Positions 7,397-17,181 of a DNA stretch of 64,000 nt are shown here, piece by piece; the first letter of the stretch is position 1, and each line of letters opens with the position of its first letter. A model generated the notes under the pieces. That model searched no databases. It was not told where the DNA came from and saw only the letters and a program-made list of their open reading frames with translations. Source of the DNA: an uncultured Lachnospiraceae bacterium (GTDB lineage: Bacteria; Bacillota; Clostridia; Lachnospirales; Lachnospiraceae); contig CAJTSB010000007.1 of assembly GCA_910578825.1 (NCBI GenBank), forward strand, positions 1 through 64,000, given 5' to 3'. Both the position numbers and the translations under genes were made by a program.

Positions 7397-8928
7397 GTCT
7401 GTTTCCCCATATCCCGGTAATGTTTCATCCTCAGATACAGCCAGATAATCACAAGCAGCAACACAACAAAAACAAAAAACAGAATGGTTATCCACCACTG
7501 GTTTGTCTTCGGTTTCTGCTCCTCGATGTCCAGTTTTAGCGTTTGCGCCTCCCGGATGACCGTATGAATTTCCAGTCTCTGCTCCGTCACCTCTCCCTGT
7601 TCATTTTCATAGGAAAAAATTACCTCACCCGAAGTATCTCCATACTTTTCTCCGCCATTTTCTAATACATTTCCGTCTTCGTCCATATCCAGCGTACCGA
7701 CAAACACCTTCTGCTCACCATCCGCCGAGGTCCCGGCCTCCATGTTTCCCAGAAATACTTCCTGCTGCGGAAACAACCCCTTTGCCTTCATTTGAACCCT
7801 GACATTGTAAACAGGTGAAAGCCCGGTATTCTGTACCTGAAAGCTCAAAAATTCCGTGTCCGCGGCATAAACCTGTTCTGGAAATGAGAGGTTTACAAGC
7901 TTCGCCTGCTGCGGCTGCGAGACAAGCAGCTTTACCTGTTCCGTCGAAGTATAACCGTTCCCTTTCGCATCCTCATATTCAATCTGAAACTGCACCTGTA
8001 CCGGCTCTGCCAATGCCTTCTTCACAGCCGTTATGCTCTGGGTAAGCTCCATCTCTGCTTTGGCAGCGACCTTCTCAAAATACCACGCCGTTTTCTCAAA
8101 TACAACGTCCTTACTGTCCGTAAGCAGCGAGACTTTTACATTTTCCACCGCATGACGACTGCTGCAATTTAGAATCATAACCGTCCATGTCGCACTGCTC
8201 CCGGCATCGAGAGCCTTTCCCTGAAGATTGTTGCGACTGATTATCAGTCGGGGCTGGCTGTTTTTTTCATCCACGGCTGAACCGGGTAAATCCGCCGCCT
8301 GTCCGCCCTCACCGGAAGGCATGATTTCATCCGCCGGACTATTGTTGTAATGATCCATTGCATCTGCTAGATTTTCCCCGCCTTTCCCGGCAGGCTCTTC
8401 TTCCGGGGCGATATCTCCCACACGCGCTATGCCGTCCGTGATTTCCACATATATCGTAAACTCCTGACGGATAATCTCGCCATCCTCCTTTCCCTCCGCC
8501 CATAAATGCAGGGGATACTGCCCGTTCATACGATCTTTTTTGAGTTTGACGCGACACCGGTAAAGATAAAGTCCATCTTCGGATAATTTGACCTGTTTTC
8601 GGTAGTTTTTATAATAGAACGGACAATTATCTTCGTTCTCGAAATCAATTCCCACCGTAATCTGCGCTTTCTCCATCTCGGCGTCAGATAAAAATGGCAC
8701 CACCAGCGTCATGGTATTTTTGCGAATTGTGGGCTCATATCCTCTGGAAAATGGACTGTCCATACCTTCATATTTGTGTCTGTCATCGATGGAAATCCCA
8801 TTTTCTGCATGTATTTCTATAGAATAAGCTGAAATAAGAACAATCAAAAGCAAAACCATATACCAGACAGAGATCGAAAATCCCACAGCAATACGCTGAG
8901 ACTTTGCCATATTCTTTCTCTTTTTCAT
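7393..8928 (-). CDS. Membrane-anchored COG1361-like (CARDB/S-layer-type) protein
   Basis: 511 aa with an N-terminal signal-anchor (about 15-35), a long extracytoplasmic region and a C-terminal transmembrane helix (about 482-503). The second half contains at least two immunoglobulin-like modules of the COG1361 type, with segments such as LSFQVQNTGLSPVYNVRV. A Pro/Glu/Gly-rich linker lies around 175-220. Both flanking genes overlap by 4 nt. Proteins of this kind are found with ABC transporters in clostridia and may scaffold or cap the exporter; the function is unproven. Confidence 0.7.
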   Translation of the reverse strand: MKKRKNMAKSQRIAVGFSISVWYMVLLLIVLISAYSIEIHAENGISIDDRHKYEGMDSPFSRGYEPTIRKNTMTLVVPFLSDAEMEKAQITVGIDFENEDNCPFYYKNYRKQVKLSEDGLYLYRCRVKLKKDRMNGQYPLHLWAEGKEDGEIIRQEFTIYVEITDGIARVGDIAPEEEPAGKGGENLADAMDHYNNSPADEIMPSGEGGQAADLPGSAVDEKNSQPRLIISRNNLQGKALDAGSSATWTVMILNCSSRHAVENVKVSLLTDSKDVVFEKTAWYFEKVAAKAEMELTQSITAVKKALAEPVQVQFQIEYEDAKGNGYTSTEQVKLLVSQPQQAKLVNLSFPEQVYAADTEFLSFQVQNTGLSPVYNVRVQMKAKGLFPQQEVFLGNMEAGTSADGEQKVFVGTLDMDEDGNVLENGGEKYGDTSGEVIFSYENEQGEVTEQRLEIHTVIREAQTLKLDIEEQKPKTNQWWITILFFVFVVLLLVIIWLYLRMKHYRDMGKQT

Positions 8929-9560
8929 AATTCCCGCATCCTTCCTCCATCCATCTCATACACCTTGTCACACAAAATGCGGATATCTTCACTGTTATGG
9001 CTGGCAAGGATAATCGTCTTACCCTGTGCTTTCAGCTCCAGCAGAAGTTTTCGAATATCCGCCACGCCATGTTTATCCAATCCATTAAAAGGCTCATCCA
9101 GAATCAGAAATTCCGGATCCTCCATAATTGCCTGTGCAATTCCCAACCGCTGGCGCATCCCAAGGGAATATTTGGACACAGACTTTTTCAGTGACGGCTC
9201 CAGTCCCGCCTTTTGCATGGCATATTCCATTTCTTTCCTGCCAATTTTACCCTGCAACGCCGCCAGTATTTCCAGGTTGCGCATCCCGCTTAAGTTTGTC
9301 AGAAATCCCGGCGTTTCAATAATCACGCCCGTATTAACCGGAAAATCCGTTTCCTTGCCAATTACCTTACCGTTAACCCGAATCGTGCCTTGCGTCACCG
9401 GAAGAAAGCCGCAGATACATTTCATCAGCACGGTTTTTCCGGAACCGTTATTGCCACAGAACCCATAGACTTTGCCCTGCTCCATGGAGACGTTAATATC
9501 GTACAATACCATATCCTCTTTAAATTTTTTTGTCACATGATCTATCTCTATATAAGACAA
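8925..9560 (-). CDS. ABC transporter ATP-binding protein
   Basis: About 211 aa, a single ATPase domain. Walker A GNNGSGKT, signature YSLGMRQRLG, Walker B FLILDEP and switch His in ILASHNSED are all present. The TTG at 9560 was chosen because GAAGGGAG sits 7 nt upstream; another TTG at 9581 would overlap the permease stop. It drives the two adjacent permease-like proteins. The similarity is to lantibiotic-immunity/bacteriocin-efflux type ATPases (BcrA-like), which are often controlled by two-component systems as here. Confidence 0.85.
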   Translation of the reverse strand: MSYIEIDHVTKKFKEDMVLYDINVSMEQGKVYGFCGNNGSGKTVLMKCICGFLPVTQGTIRVNGKVIGKETDFPVNTGVIIETPGFLTNLSGMRNLEILAALQGKIGRKEMEYAMQKAGLEPSLKKSVSKYSLGMRQRLGIAQAIMEDPEFLILDEPFNGLDKHGVADIRKLLLELKAQGKTIILASHNSEDIRILCDKVYEMDGGRMREL

Positions 9561-9577
9561 TATTTGTCTCCCTTCTT

Positions 9578-10297
9578 TCAAATATCCTTTAAACGTCTAT
9601 ACAGCAATAACCCATGGAGCAGCATCAAAGCAAGTGAAAACAACGCCAGAAATATCCAGATTCCAATTCCATCCACTCCCCAGTCCTGCTCGCATTTCAA
9701 CCATTCCGCAGGATACATGGCATACATATTGGTAAAATAACGCTCCTTTAAAATAACGAGCATATAATAACAGACAAACGGCAATCCGTACGCCATATAA
9801 TAATTCCGAAACGACACTGCAAAAATCCCCGAAACCTCTGCCAGAATCCCGCCGACAAGCGCAATGCGCAACAGATACCGCATAGATTCCCAAACGGATT
9901 CCCAGGGAATTTCTCCCTGAAGTTCCATGGGATAAATCGCCAGAAAGCAGAGCACAAGCGCAACTATACCGGCAAGGAAAAACGGCAGAAAACCTCCAAT
10001 ATATATTTGTATCGTCTTTCTTTTGATATACTGCATCTGACTGATTCTGCTGATATACAGCCTTAAAAATCCGCTGGAAGATTCCTTCACGTAAACGCCG
10101 CCCATGGGCAGAACCGCTGCAATGGGCAGAAGAAACAAAATCGTCTGCGTATCCAGCGCCATATGATACATTTCAATAAAACTACCCTGACGCAACGGCA
10201 GCTCCTCAATTTTATCAAAAGGAAATCCTGCAAGGATTGCCAGAAAACCAGGCAACGCCGCTATCCACAAACCTCTTTCCTTTAATAACTCTTTCAT
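9578..10297 (-). CDS. ABC-2-like permease subunit
   Basis: About 239 aa with six hydrophobic helices and no other recognisable domain. It lies between another permease and the ATPase, so it is the membrane part of the exporter. The start at 10297 has GGGGGAA upstream. A start at 10331-10333 overlapping the previous stop (TGATG) is also possible. No catalytic motif is visible; the assignment rests on topology and context. Confidence 0.72.
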   Translation of the reverse strand: MKELLKERGLWIAALPGFLAILAGFPFDKIEELPLRQGSFIEMYHMALDTQTILFLLPIAAVLPMGGVYVKESSSGFLRLYISRISQMQYIKRKTIQIYIGGFLPFFLAGIVALVLCFLAIYPMELQGEIPWESVWESMRYLLRIALVGGILAEVSGIFAVSFRNYYMAYGLPFVCYYMLVILKERYFTNMYAMYPAEWLKCEQDWGVDGIGIWIFLALFSLALMLLHGLLLYRRLKDI

Positions 10298-10329
10298 GGT
10301 TCCCCCAGAACAAAGCGGACAGATCCGCA

Positions 10330-11229
10330 TCAACTTTCTTCCCCTGTAAAGGAGTTAAAATTATAACGTTTCAATGCATAAAATGAAATCAGCGCCATGA
10401 CGCTCAATAACAGCAGAAACAGGATACAGGACTGCTCTACGGAGGGCAAAACGTCATACCCAAAATCATGCATCCCATAGGTGGCATGGTTGAGCGGGCT
10501 GATCCATCCGGTAATCCTGCGCACCAGAAACATTTCGTATTCTTCTTTGTGAAGGAGCTGCGCCAACGTATCCGGATCCAGTAAAAATCCAATCAGGCTG
10601 TACGCAAGCCCAGCCGCAACGCCCGCCTTTTTTCCCATTTTCATCTGAAAATACAGCATAAAAAAGCTTAACGTCAATGCATAGCAAATGAGCAAAAGCA
10701 CCATCTGCAGGCTGCACGCAAACGGGGTTGTACTCTCCATGACCTTGATGGTAGATGGCACGGAAAATTTGTCTCCCATGGAAGAATAGGCAAGCAATGC
10801 TGCCGTCCGGCTCCAGATATTTCCCGCATACGTTTTCTGCATACAGAGCAGGCTGGTAACCAGAAATACATAAAAGATATACATAGCCGTCACCAGAAAA
10901 ATATAGATGAACTGTGCCAGGAGCCAGAGCCCTTTGCGCGTGCGCATCAGCATATAAGGGGTAAACGGCGAAAGTTTCGGCAAATCAATAAACAAAAGGA
11001 TTAACAGCAGGGAACACAACAAAATGGACGTTGCATCCCCAAATGTCCAGATAAACGGCTCAACTGCCTGCATCGGCGCATCATAGTAATCCGCCACCAT
11101 CAGCGCACGATCGCTGAGGAAAAAGCACAGGATAAAAGAAAACAGGAATGTCAGAACCACCCTGGGATTTCGGTAAAATCCCAGAAAGTTCCAGCGTACC
11201 ACGGCCGCCGTCTGTCTCACAGCTCCCAT
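10330..11229 (-). CDS. ABC-2-like permease subunit (second)
   Basis: 299 aa with six or seven hydrophobic helices and a short cytoplasmic N terminus (MGAVRQTAAVVRWNFLGFYRN), a shape common to ABC-2 permeases. The ATG at 11229 begins one nucleotide after the lipoprotein stop, so translation is probably coupled; the ribosome site is weak. It likely pairs with the next permease and the ATPase as a heterodimeric exporter. Confidence 0.7.
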   Translation of the reverse strand: MGAVRQTAAVVRWNFLGFYRNPRVVLTFLFSFILCFFLSDRALMVADYYDAPMQAVEPFIWTFGDATSILLCSLLLILLFIDLPKLSPFTPYMLMRTRKGLWLLAQFIYIFLVTAMYIFYVFLVTSLLCMQKTYAGNIWSRTAALLAYSSMGDKFSVPSTIKVMESTTPFACSLQMVLLLICYALTLSFFMLYFQMKMGKKAGVAAGLAYSLIGFLLDPDTLAQLLHKEEYEMFLVRRITGWISPLNHATYGMHDFGYDVLPSVEQSCILFLLLLSVMALISFYALKRYNFNSFTGEES

Positions 11230-11230
11230 G

Positions 11231-12739
11231 TTAATAACCAAGCCCACGATCAATGACCGTCCCGTCAATGGCATTGATGGTCATAAAACTCTGGTTGGAA
11301 TACTCTCCGTTATTCGTACCCTCGTACTCTTCATTTTTGTTGTCAAATCCTCCGATAAAATCCCAGACCGGTACCAGCAACCCACTGTCGCTGTCTGTCG
11401 TCGGGTCGTAAATCCGACTATAGCCCAGTACAATCCGTTTGATGTGATACGTTCTGTTTGTCTCATATTTGGTGATATCCGCGTTGGATACCTCCATCAT
11501 TTGCTCATATATTTTGGCAATGCTGTCAAAATCCATGAGTTTCACATGTTCCGTCTGCACCGCTCCAACCTCATAGGGATTATAAATCTCAACCTTCTCG
11601 ATTCCATCCTTACCAACGATAACATCACACCGCTCATAGCTCCAGGGCGTCAGCGTACTGTCCATATCTTCCAGTCCTCCACCGTATTCAGTCGTATATG
11701 TAATCCGCACATCATCCACTTTCCTCGTAAAATGAAACAGATATCCTGCCTCCAAAATGCTTTCTTTTCTCGCTCCACCCTCGCCATGATGGAACACGGC
11801 ATAGTCCCAATTGTAGACTTCCAGTCCCCAGCCCAGTTTTTCCACCTTTTCCTCTGCTATCTTCTGCGCATCTTCCATAGAAATATCCAGCATCCCTTTT
11901 ACATCGTCTTCCGTGAGCCGGATTTCACCGTTCTCTTCCCCGCCCAGTAAATACGACGTCTCTATCCATTCTGCAAACTCCCTTGGGTCTGCGACAATAT
12001 CATCCTTATCTTTGGAAATTTTAAACGAAATATCCGGCGCCAGCCCATAGCTGATCGTGTAATCATAATTCCCCTGCGCCGTCTCCACGACGCCAAAAAA
12101 CCAGTCTTCATCCACTTCCTTTACACGCTCCTCACCTTTTCCATTCCAATATTCCAGACCGAAGGAAGGTTTCACTTCCTCCTTGGTAATCTCATCCGGA
12201 GCCGTCTTCATATCCTCTTCGTCCCGGGCAATAACATCATCAATATTAAACTGCGGCTGCCCATTTTCATCCGTCCCGTACTCATACGGGTCAAGATTTC
12301 CTTCTGATTTATACTTTTTCAGCCGATTGATATCATCCTGGTAATCTTGTTTGGTCCACTGATCATACGTATGAGAACTGTAAAACTTTGCATCATCAAA
12401 AAATGCATTTGTTACAGTATCAATCATATCCTGATTGACTTCCTTTGCCGTTACGGCATACGTGCTGATTGTATTTGTTTCCGGAAGGATTACGTCTGCA
12501 TCGGTGTCGATGACAAGGCCGCCTCCATCATAGGATGCATTGTTTGCATAATGCTCCGGCGCGCCCAGCAATTCCCGTAAGGACGTGCCTGCCTGTGCAT
12601 TCTCTTCTGCGCTTTCATAGGATTTGACGCTGTCTGCCCCTTTTTGTCTTACAATCGCATCTTCGGGCGTCTCCTGACAACCGGTAAGAAATGCGATACA
12701 AAGCCCTGCTACAACCATTGAACTATATTTTCTCTTCAT
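11231..12739 (-). CDS. DUF6034-like lipoprotein
   Basis: 502 aa. The N terminus has a lipoprotein signal peptide ending in LTGC (Cys about residue 21), so the mature protein is membrane-tethered outside the cell. The rest is an acidic, Tyr-rich soluble domain without a motif I can tie to catalysis; the family name is from memory of similar clostridial lipoproteins found with ABC/two-component loci. AGGAGGTTGTT precedes the ATG at 12739. The promoter region carries a direct repeat matching that of the response-regulator gene. Confidence 0.72.
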   Translation of the reverse strand: MKRKYSSMVVAGLCIAFLTGCQETPEDAIVRQKGADSVKSYESAEENAQAGTSLRELLGAPEHYANNASYDGGGLVIDTDADVILPETNTISTYAVTAKEVNQDMIDTVTNAFFDDAKFYSSHTYDQWTKQDYQDDINRLKKYKSEGNLDPYEYGTDENGQPQFNIDDVIARDEEDMKTAPDEITKEEVKPSFGLEYWNGKGEERVKEVDEDWFFGVVETAQGNYDYTISYGLAPDISFKISKDKDDIVADPREFAEWIETSYLLGGEENGEIRLTEDDVKGMLDISMEDAQKIAEEKVEKLGWGLEVYNWDYAVFHHGEGGARKESILEAGYLFHFTRKVDDVRITYTTEYGGGLEDMDSTLTPWSYERCDVIVGKDGIEKVEIYNPYEVGAVQTEHVKLMDFDSIAKIYEQMMEVSNADITKYETNRTYHIKRIVLGYSRIYDPTTDSDSGLLVPVWDFIGGFDNKNEEYEGTNNGEYSNQSFMTINAIDGTVIDRGLGY

Positions 12740-12793
12740 AACAACCTCCTGCATCTATCTGTCAGAAAATTTCGTGAATTTCTGTATGGAATT

Positions 12794-12847
12794 ATCATAA
12801 CAGATAGTTTTCGGCAAATATTCACCCGGTTGTAAAGGATTCGTAAA
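12794..12847 (-). promoter_or_regulatory. Lipoprotein/ABC operon promoter with regulator box 2
   Basis: A direct repeat of TTTAC half-sites with 11-nt period (12828-12847) precedes TATGAT (12794-12799) by 28 nt; no good -35 is visible, as in activator-dependent promoters. On the plus strand the shared core is TTGTAAAGGWTTYGTAA. A perfect palindrome TGTAAATTATTTACA (12860-12874) with the same half-site lies just upstream. Confidence 0.6.
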
Positions 12848-12874
12848 CAAAGTCTTCCCTGTAAATTATTTACA

Positions 12875-14128
12875 TTACTTGCCCGGCTCCACCCAGGAAA
12901 TCTTCGTTCCTCTCCCGACTTCGCTTTCAATCTCTACTTTCCCATGGTGTACCGTGGCAATCTGCTCGCACAACGCCAGACCCAGCCCCATATTTCCGCT
13001 CTTTCTGGAACGCGATTTGTCCACGCGGTAAAATGCCTTGCGCACCTTATCCACTTCCTCCGGCGGAATGCCGCAGCCCTCATCCCGTACCCACAGAGAA
13101 CCCTTCCCGGCTCCCATATAGATATGGCTGCCCGGCTCCGACGCCATAATGCTGTTATTGATTAAATTAATCAGGAAACTTGTCATCAGATCCATATCAA
13201 GAGACATGCATTTCCCCTGATATTCCCCCTCCATAACCAGGGTAATTTCCTTTTCCAGCAGCTTGTGACTTACATTTTCCTTTACACGCACAAACAAATC
13301 CTCTATGGCAACTTCCTGAAACATAATCCGGCATTCCGGCTCATACAGTTTTGTGAGTTCCATCATTTTCTCAGAAAGCCTCGACAGCCGCCCGCTCTCA
13401 CGGTTGATGTAATGCAGCGCCTTTTGCTCCTGCTCCGGCGTTAGTTTCACACTGAGAAGCGTCTCCGAATAGCCCTTGATGGCAGTCAATGGCGTCTTCA
13501 ATTCATGAGACATGTTTCCGATGAGTTGTCGCTGCGCCTGATTTGTCGCCTCGAGAGGCTTTGTAATCTTCTTAATCAAATATACCAGCAGAAATGCCAT
13601 GGCAAGTGAAATAAAAATCGAGACAATGATTTCCCGAATGGCGATGCCAAAACTCTCTTGATAAATATAAGTAATATCTACCACATAAAAATACAGATAA
13701 TGCTGTTTTTTGCCTTTATCATCCGTTTTCTTCTCCTCCGCGCCAAAAATCATAAGATGGGAATCATCTGTCTTTTGCAGTGCATACATCAGCGTCATAC
13801 CTTCTTCTATTTTTACCTTATCGGTTTCAAATTCAAAGGATGTACTATTATATAATTCTTTTCCATTCTTATATAACGCAGTACCTTCCGGCATATTATC
13901 ACGAAAACAATAGACCATGATATAATCCGGCACAGAACCACCCTTTTTCACTCTGCCCAGTTCCGACGTCATATCTGACAGGCAGTTGGAAAAAACTTTC
14001 TCTTCCTGCACTTTCAGCAAATCAATCTTGTCTTGCCTGCTTACATGAATCACATAAAATGAAAAAATCTGCGCCAACAAAAACAACATCGTTGACGCAG
14101 TAAATGCAATCTTCTTAATCATATCCAT
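12875..14128 (-). CDS. Sensor histidine kinase
   Basis: 417 aa. Transmembrane helices at about 5-28 and 165-187 bracket an extracellular sensor domain of about 135 residues. Then come a HisKA domain with GNMSHELKTPLTAIKG (phospho-His), the N box NLINNSIMAS, G1 box DEGCGIPPEE and G2 box GNMGLGLAL. All catalytic boxes are intact. Its start overlaps the response-regulator stop by one nucleotide (TAATG). It probably senses an envelope or extracellular signal and controls the downstream exporter. Confidence 0.92.
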   Translation of the reverse strand: MDMIKKIAFTASTMLFLLAQIFSFYVIHVSRQDKIDLLKVQEEKVFSNCLSDMTSELGRVKKGGSVPDYIMVYCFRDNMPEGTALYKNGKELYNSTSFEFETDKVKIEEGMTLMYALQKTDDSHLMIFGAEEKKTDDKGKKQHYLYFYVVDITYIYQESFGIAIREIIVSIFISLAMAFLLVYLIKKITKPLEATNQAQRQLIGNMSHELKTPLTAIKGYSETLLSVKLTPEQEQKALHYINRESGRLSRLSEKMMELTKLYEPECRIMFQEVAIEDLFVRVKENVSHKLLEKEITLVMEGEYQGKCMSLDMDLMTSFLINLINNSIMASEPGSHIYMGAGKGSLWVRDEGCGIPPEEVDKVRKAFYRVDKSRSRKSGNMGLGLALCEQIATVHHGKVEIESEVGRGTKISWVEPGK

Positions 14129-14790
14129 TAGGAAACCTCCATGCGGTAGCCCACTCTGGGCACAGTCTTAATCACATCACCAAAATCCAGTTTCTTCCGC
14201 AGGTTTCCCACATGGACATCGACCGTGCGGCTCTCGCCCTCAAAATCCACGCCCCAGAGGATATTCAATATCTGATCTCTGGTGATTACCCGGTTACGGT
14301 ATTTCCAGAATGTAAGCAGGCAGTTATATTCCATTGGCTGCAAGGAAACTTCCACACCACTCTTCCTTACCGTCCGGCTCTGTTCGTTAATGACAACGTC
14401 CCTGATACGTATTTCTTCCGGCGCGTCTTTGCGCGTGCGGTCGAGCACCTTATCTACGCGCACCAAAAGTTCCAACATTTCAAACGGCTTTACAATGTAG
14501 TCTTCCGCACCGCTCCTGAGCCCTTTGACCTTACTGGGAAGGTCGCCCTTTGCTGTGAGATAAATCACTGGAATCCCATGCGCCTTCAATTCCCCAAGCA
14601 GTTCAAAACCGTCTTTTCCAGGCAGCATAATATCCAGAAGAGCTAAATCATAATCATCGTGTTCTGTCAGATGGCGGCTGAACTTCAAACCGTCAAAAAA
14701 CGGTATTGGCTCATATCCCGCAACTTCCAGATTCATGCAAATTAAGTCGTTGATGGCTGTCTCATCTTCAATTACTAATATTTTTTTCAT
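14128..14790 (-). CDS. OmpR-family response regulator
   Basis: 220 aa. The receiver domain has EDE near residue 7, phospho-acceptor Asp in LALLDIMLPGKDG (about 53) and the conserved Lys in YLTAKGD (about 101). The C-terminal winged helix ends in RTVDVHVGNLRKKL and VPRVGYRME. GGGGAAATTAG precedes the ATG. A direct repeat suited to OmpR-type dimers lies upstream of this gene and again upstream of the lipoprotein operon, suggesting autoregulation plus control of the exporter. Confidence 0.94.
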   Translation of the reverse strand: MKKILVIEDETAINDLICMNLEVAGYEPIPFFDGLKFSRHLTEHDDYDLALLDIMLPGKDGFELLGELKAHGIPVIYLTAKGDLPSKVKGLRSGAEDYIVKPFEMLELLVRVDKVLDRTRKDAPEEIRIRDVVINEQSRTVRKSGVEVSLQPMEYNCLLTFWKYRNRVITRDQILNILWGVDFEGESRTVDVHVGNLRKKLDFGDVIKTVPRVGYRMEVS

Positions 14791-14875
14791 CTAATTTCCC
14801 CATTTGATTCCGCCGTTTCATCAAATTCAACCATAGGCTGTAATCCTGACAAAAACGGCTGTGATGCTTTCTTTC

Positions 14876-14929
14876 ATTATAATGGGCTGACAGGAAGATT
14901 GGATTAATATTTTGTAAAGGTTTTGTAAG
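14876..14929 (-). promoter_or_regulatory. Response-regulator promoter with regulator box 1
   Basis: TATAAT (14876-14881) lacks a good -35; 28 nt further upstream lies a direct repeat (14910-14929) with TTACA half-sites at 11-nt period. The box sequence and its distance to the -10 match the lipoprotein promoter at 12794-12847. Confidence 0.62.
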
Positions 14930-15045
14930 TTATTACTGGCAGCATTGTTGTACTGACCTCTGTCATCCAGAATAAAGCGGATATTCCGCACGTTATCCTC
15001 CACAATAATGCCAATTCCGGTACTATTCCCTATAAAGCAAAATAA

Positions 15046-15085
15046 GGATAAGGAGAAACATCTTTACGACATTTCTCCTTTATCC
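15046..15085 (-). terminator. Terminator of the ATP synthase operon
   Basis: 13-nt arms with one bulge (15046-15058 and 15072-15085) are followed on the minus strand by TTATTTTGCTTT. It lies 43 nt after the atpC stop codon. The stretch between here and the response-regulator promoter (about 14935-15040) holds nothing I can identify. Confidence 0.65.
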
Positions 15086-15127
15086 ATACTCTAAAAACAA
15101 TACCGCTAACCGCGGTTTTATCATTCA

Positions 15128-15535
15128 TTACTGCTTGATTCCAATACGGACAAGCGCACGTTGCAATGCAACCTCTGCACGCGCCACGTCAATCTCCGCC
15201 GCATGATTGTGCAAACGCTCTTCCGCACGTTTTTTCGCTGCCTCTGCACGCGCCACGTCAATCTCATCCGGCCACTCTGCAACTTCCGCAAGGAATGTCA
15301 CCTTCTCACCGAGAATCTGCACGAAACCCGCATGAATAGCAGCTTCCTTTTGTCCACCGGATTCTGTAATCGTCACAATTCCAGGGGCTAATACCGTAGT
15401 CAGAGGGATATGGTGCTTATAGACGCCCAGCTCCCCATCCACAGAATTGAACTCTACCATGGAAGCCTCGCCCTCGTAGAAAATGCGATCCGGGGTAATT
15501 ATCTGCAACTGAAAATTCCTGTTTTCCTCTGCCAT
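15128..15535 (-). CDS. atpC: ATP synthase epsilon subunit
   Basis: 135 aa, normal length. The N-terminal beta-sandwich (about 1-85, with GELGVYKHHIPLTTVL) contacts the c ring and the C-terminal helical hairpin can inhibit ATP hydrolysis. The two helices of that hairpin carry the same nine residues EIDVARAEx, encoded by a perfect 25-nt direct repeat at 15172-15196 and 15241-15265. It is the last gene of the operon, 11 nt after atpD, with GGGGGTGG before the ATG. Confidence 0.96.
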   Translation of the reverse strand: MAEENRNFQLQIITPDRIFYEGEASMVEFNSVDGELGVYKHHIPLTTVLAPGIVTITESGGQKEAAIHAGFVQILGEKVTFLAEVAEWPDEIDVARAEAAKKRAEERLHNHAAEIDVARAEVALQRALVRIGIKQ

Positions 15536-15546
15536 GTGTCCACCCC

Positions 15547-16968
<1,422 letters not shown>

Positions 16969-16997
16969 CTATATTACTTCTCAGCCTATTCTATATC

Positions 16998-17181
16998 AGA
17001 AGTGCAAACCTGCACTTCTGCCGCGGGCTCAGATTATATCATCTCTCAACCTGCTTAAAATCGGAAAACCTATTTGGTTTTCCGCCGCGGGCGGGCCGCT
17101 GCATTTTTGCAGCTTTTTCCTCTGGCCCGCCCTGCGATCTACAGGCAATATACCTAAACGCTTTGCGTTTAGGATATTGCC
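16998..17181. repeat. Array of four hairpins between atpG and atpD
   Basis: Four inverted repeats follow one another: 16998-17019 (9-bp stem, AACC loop), 17062-17084 (9-bp stem), 17089-17132 (GGGCGGGCC arms plus an inner GCTGCA/TGCAGC stem), and 17144-17181 (17 bp with one bulge, overlapping the atpG stop). CCGCGGG occurs at 17021 and 17084. None has a T-run, so they are not ordinary terminators; RNA processing or stability sites are plausible. Confidence 0.7.

Noticed and set aside
14941..15030. Protein-like minus-strand reading near the response-regulator promoter
   Set aside because: A few sensible residues in one frame, but no start, ribosome site or length; chance is likely.
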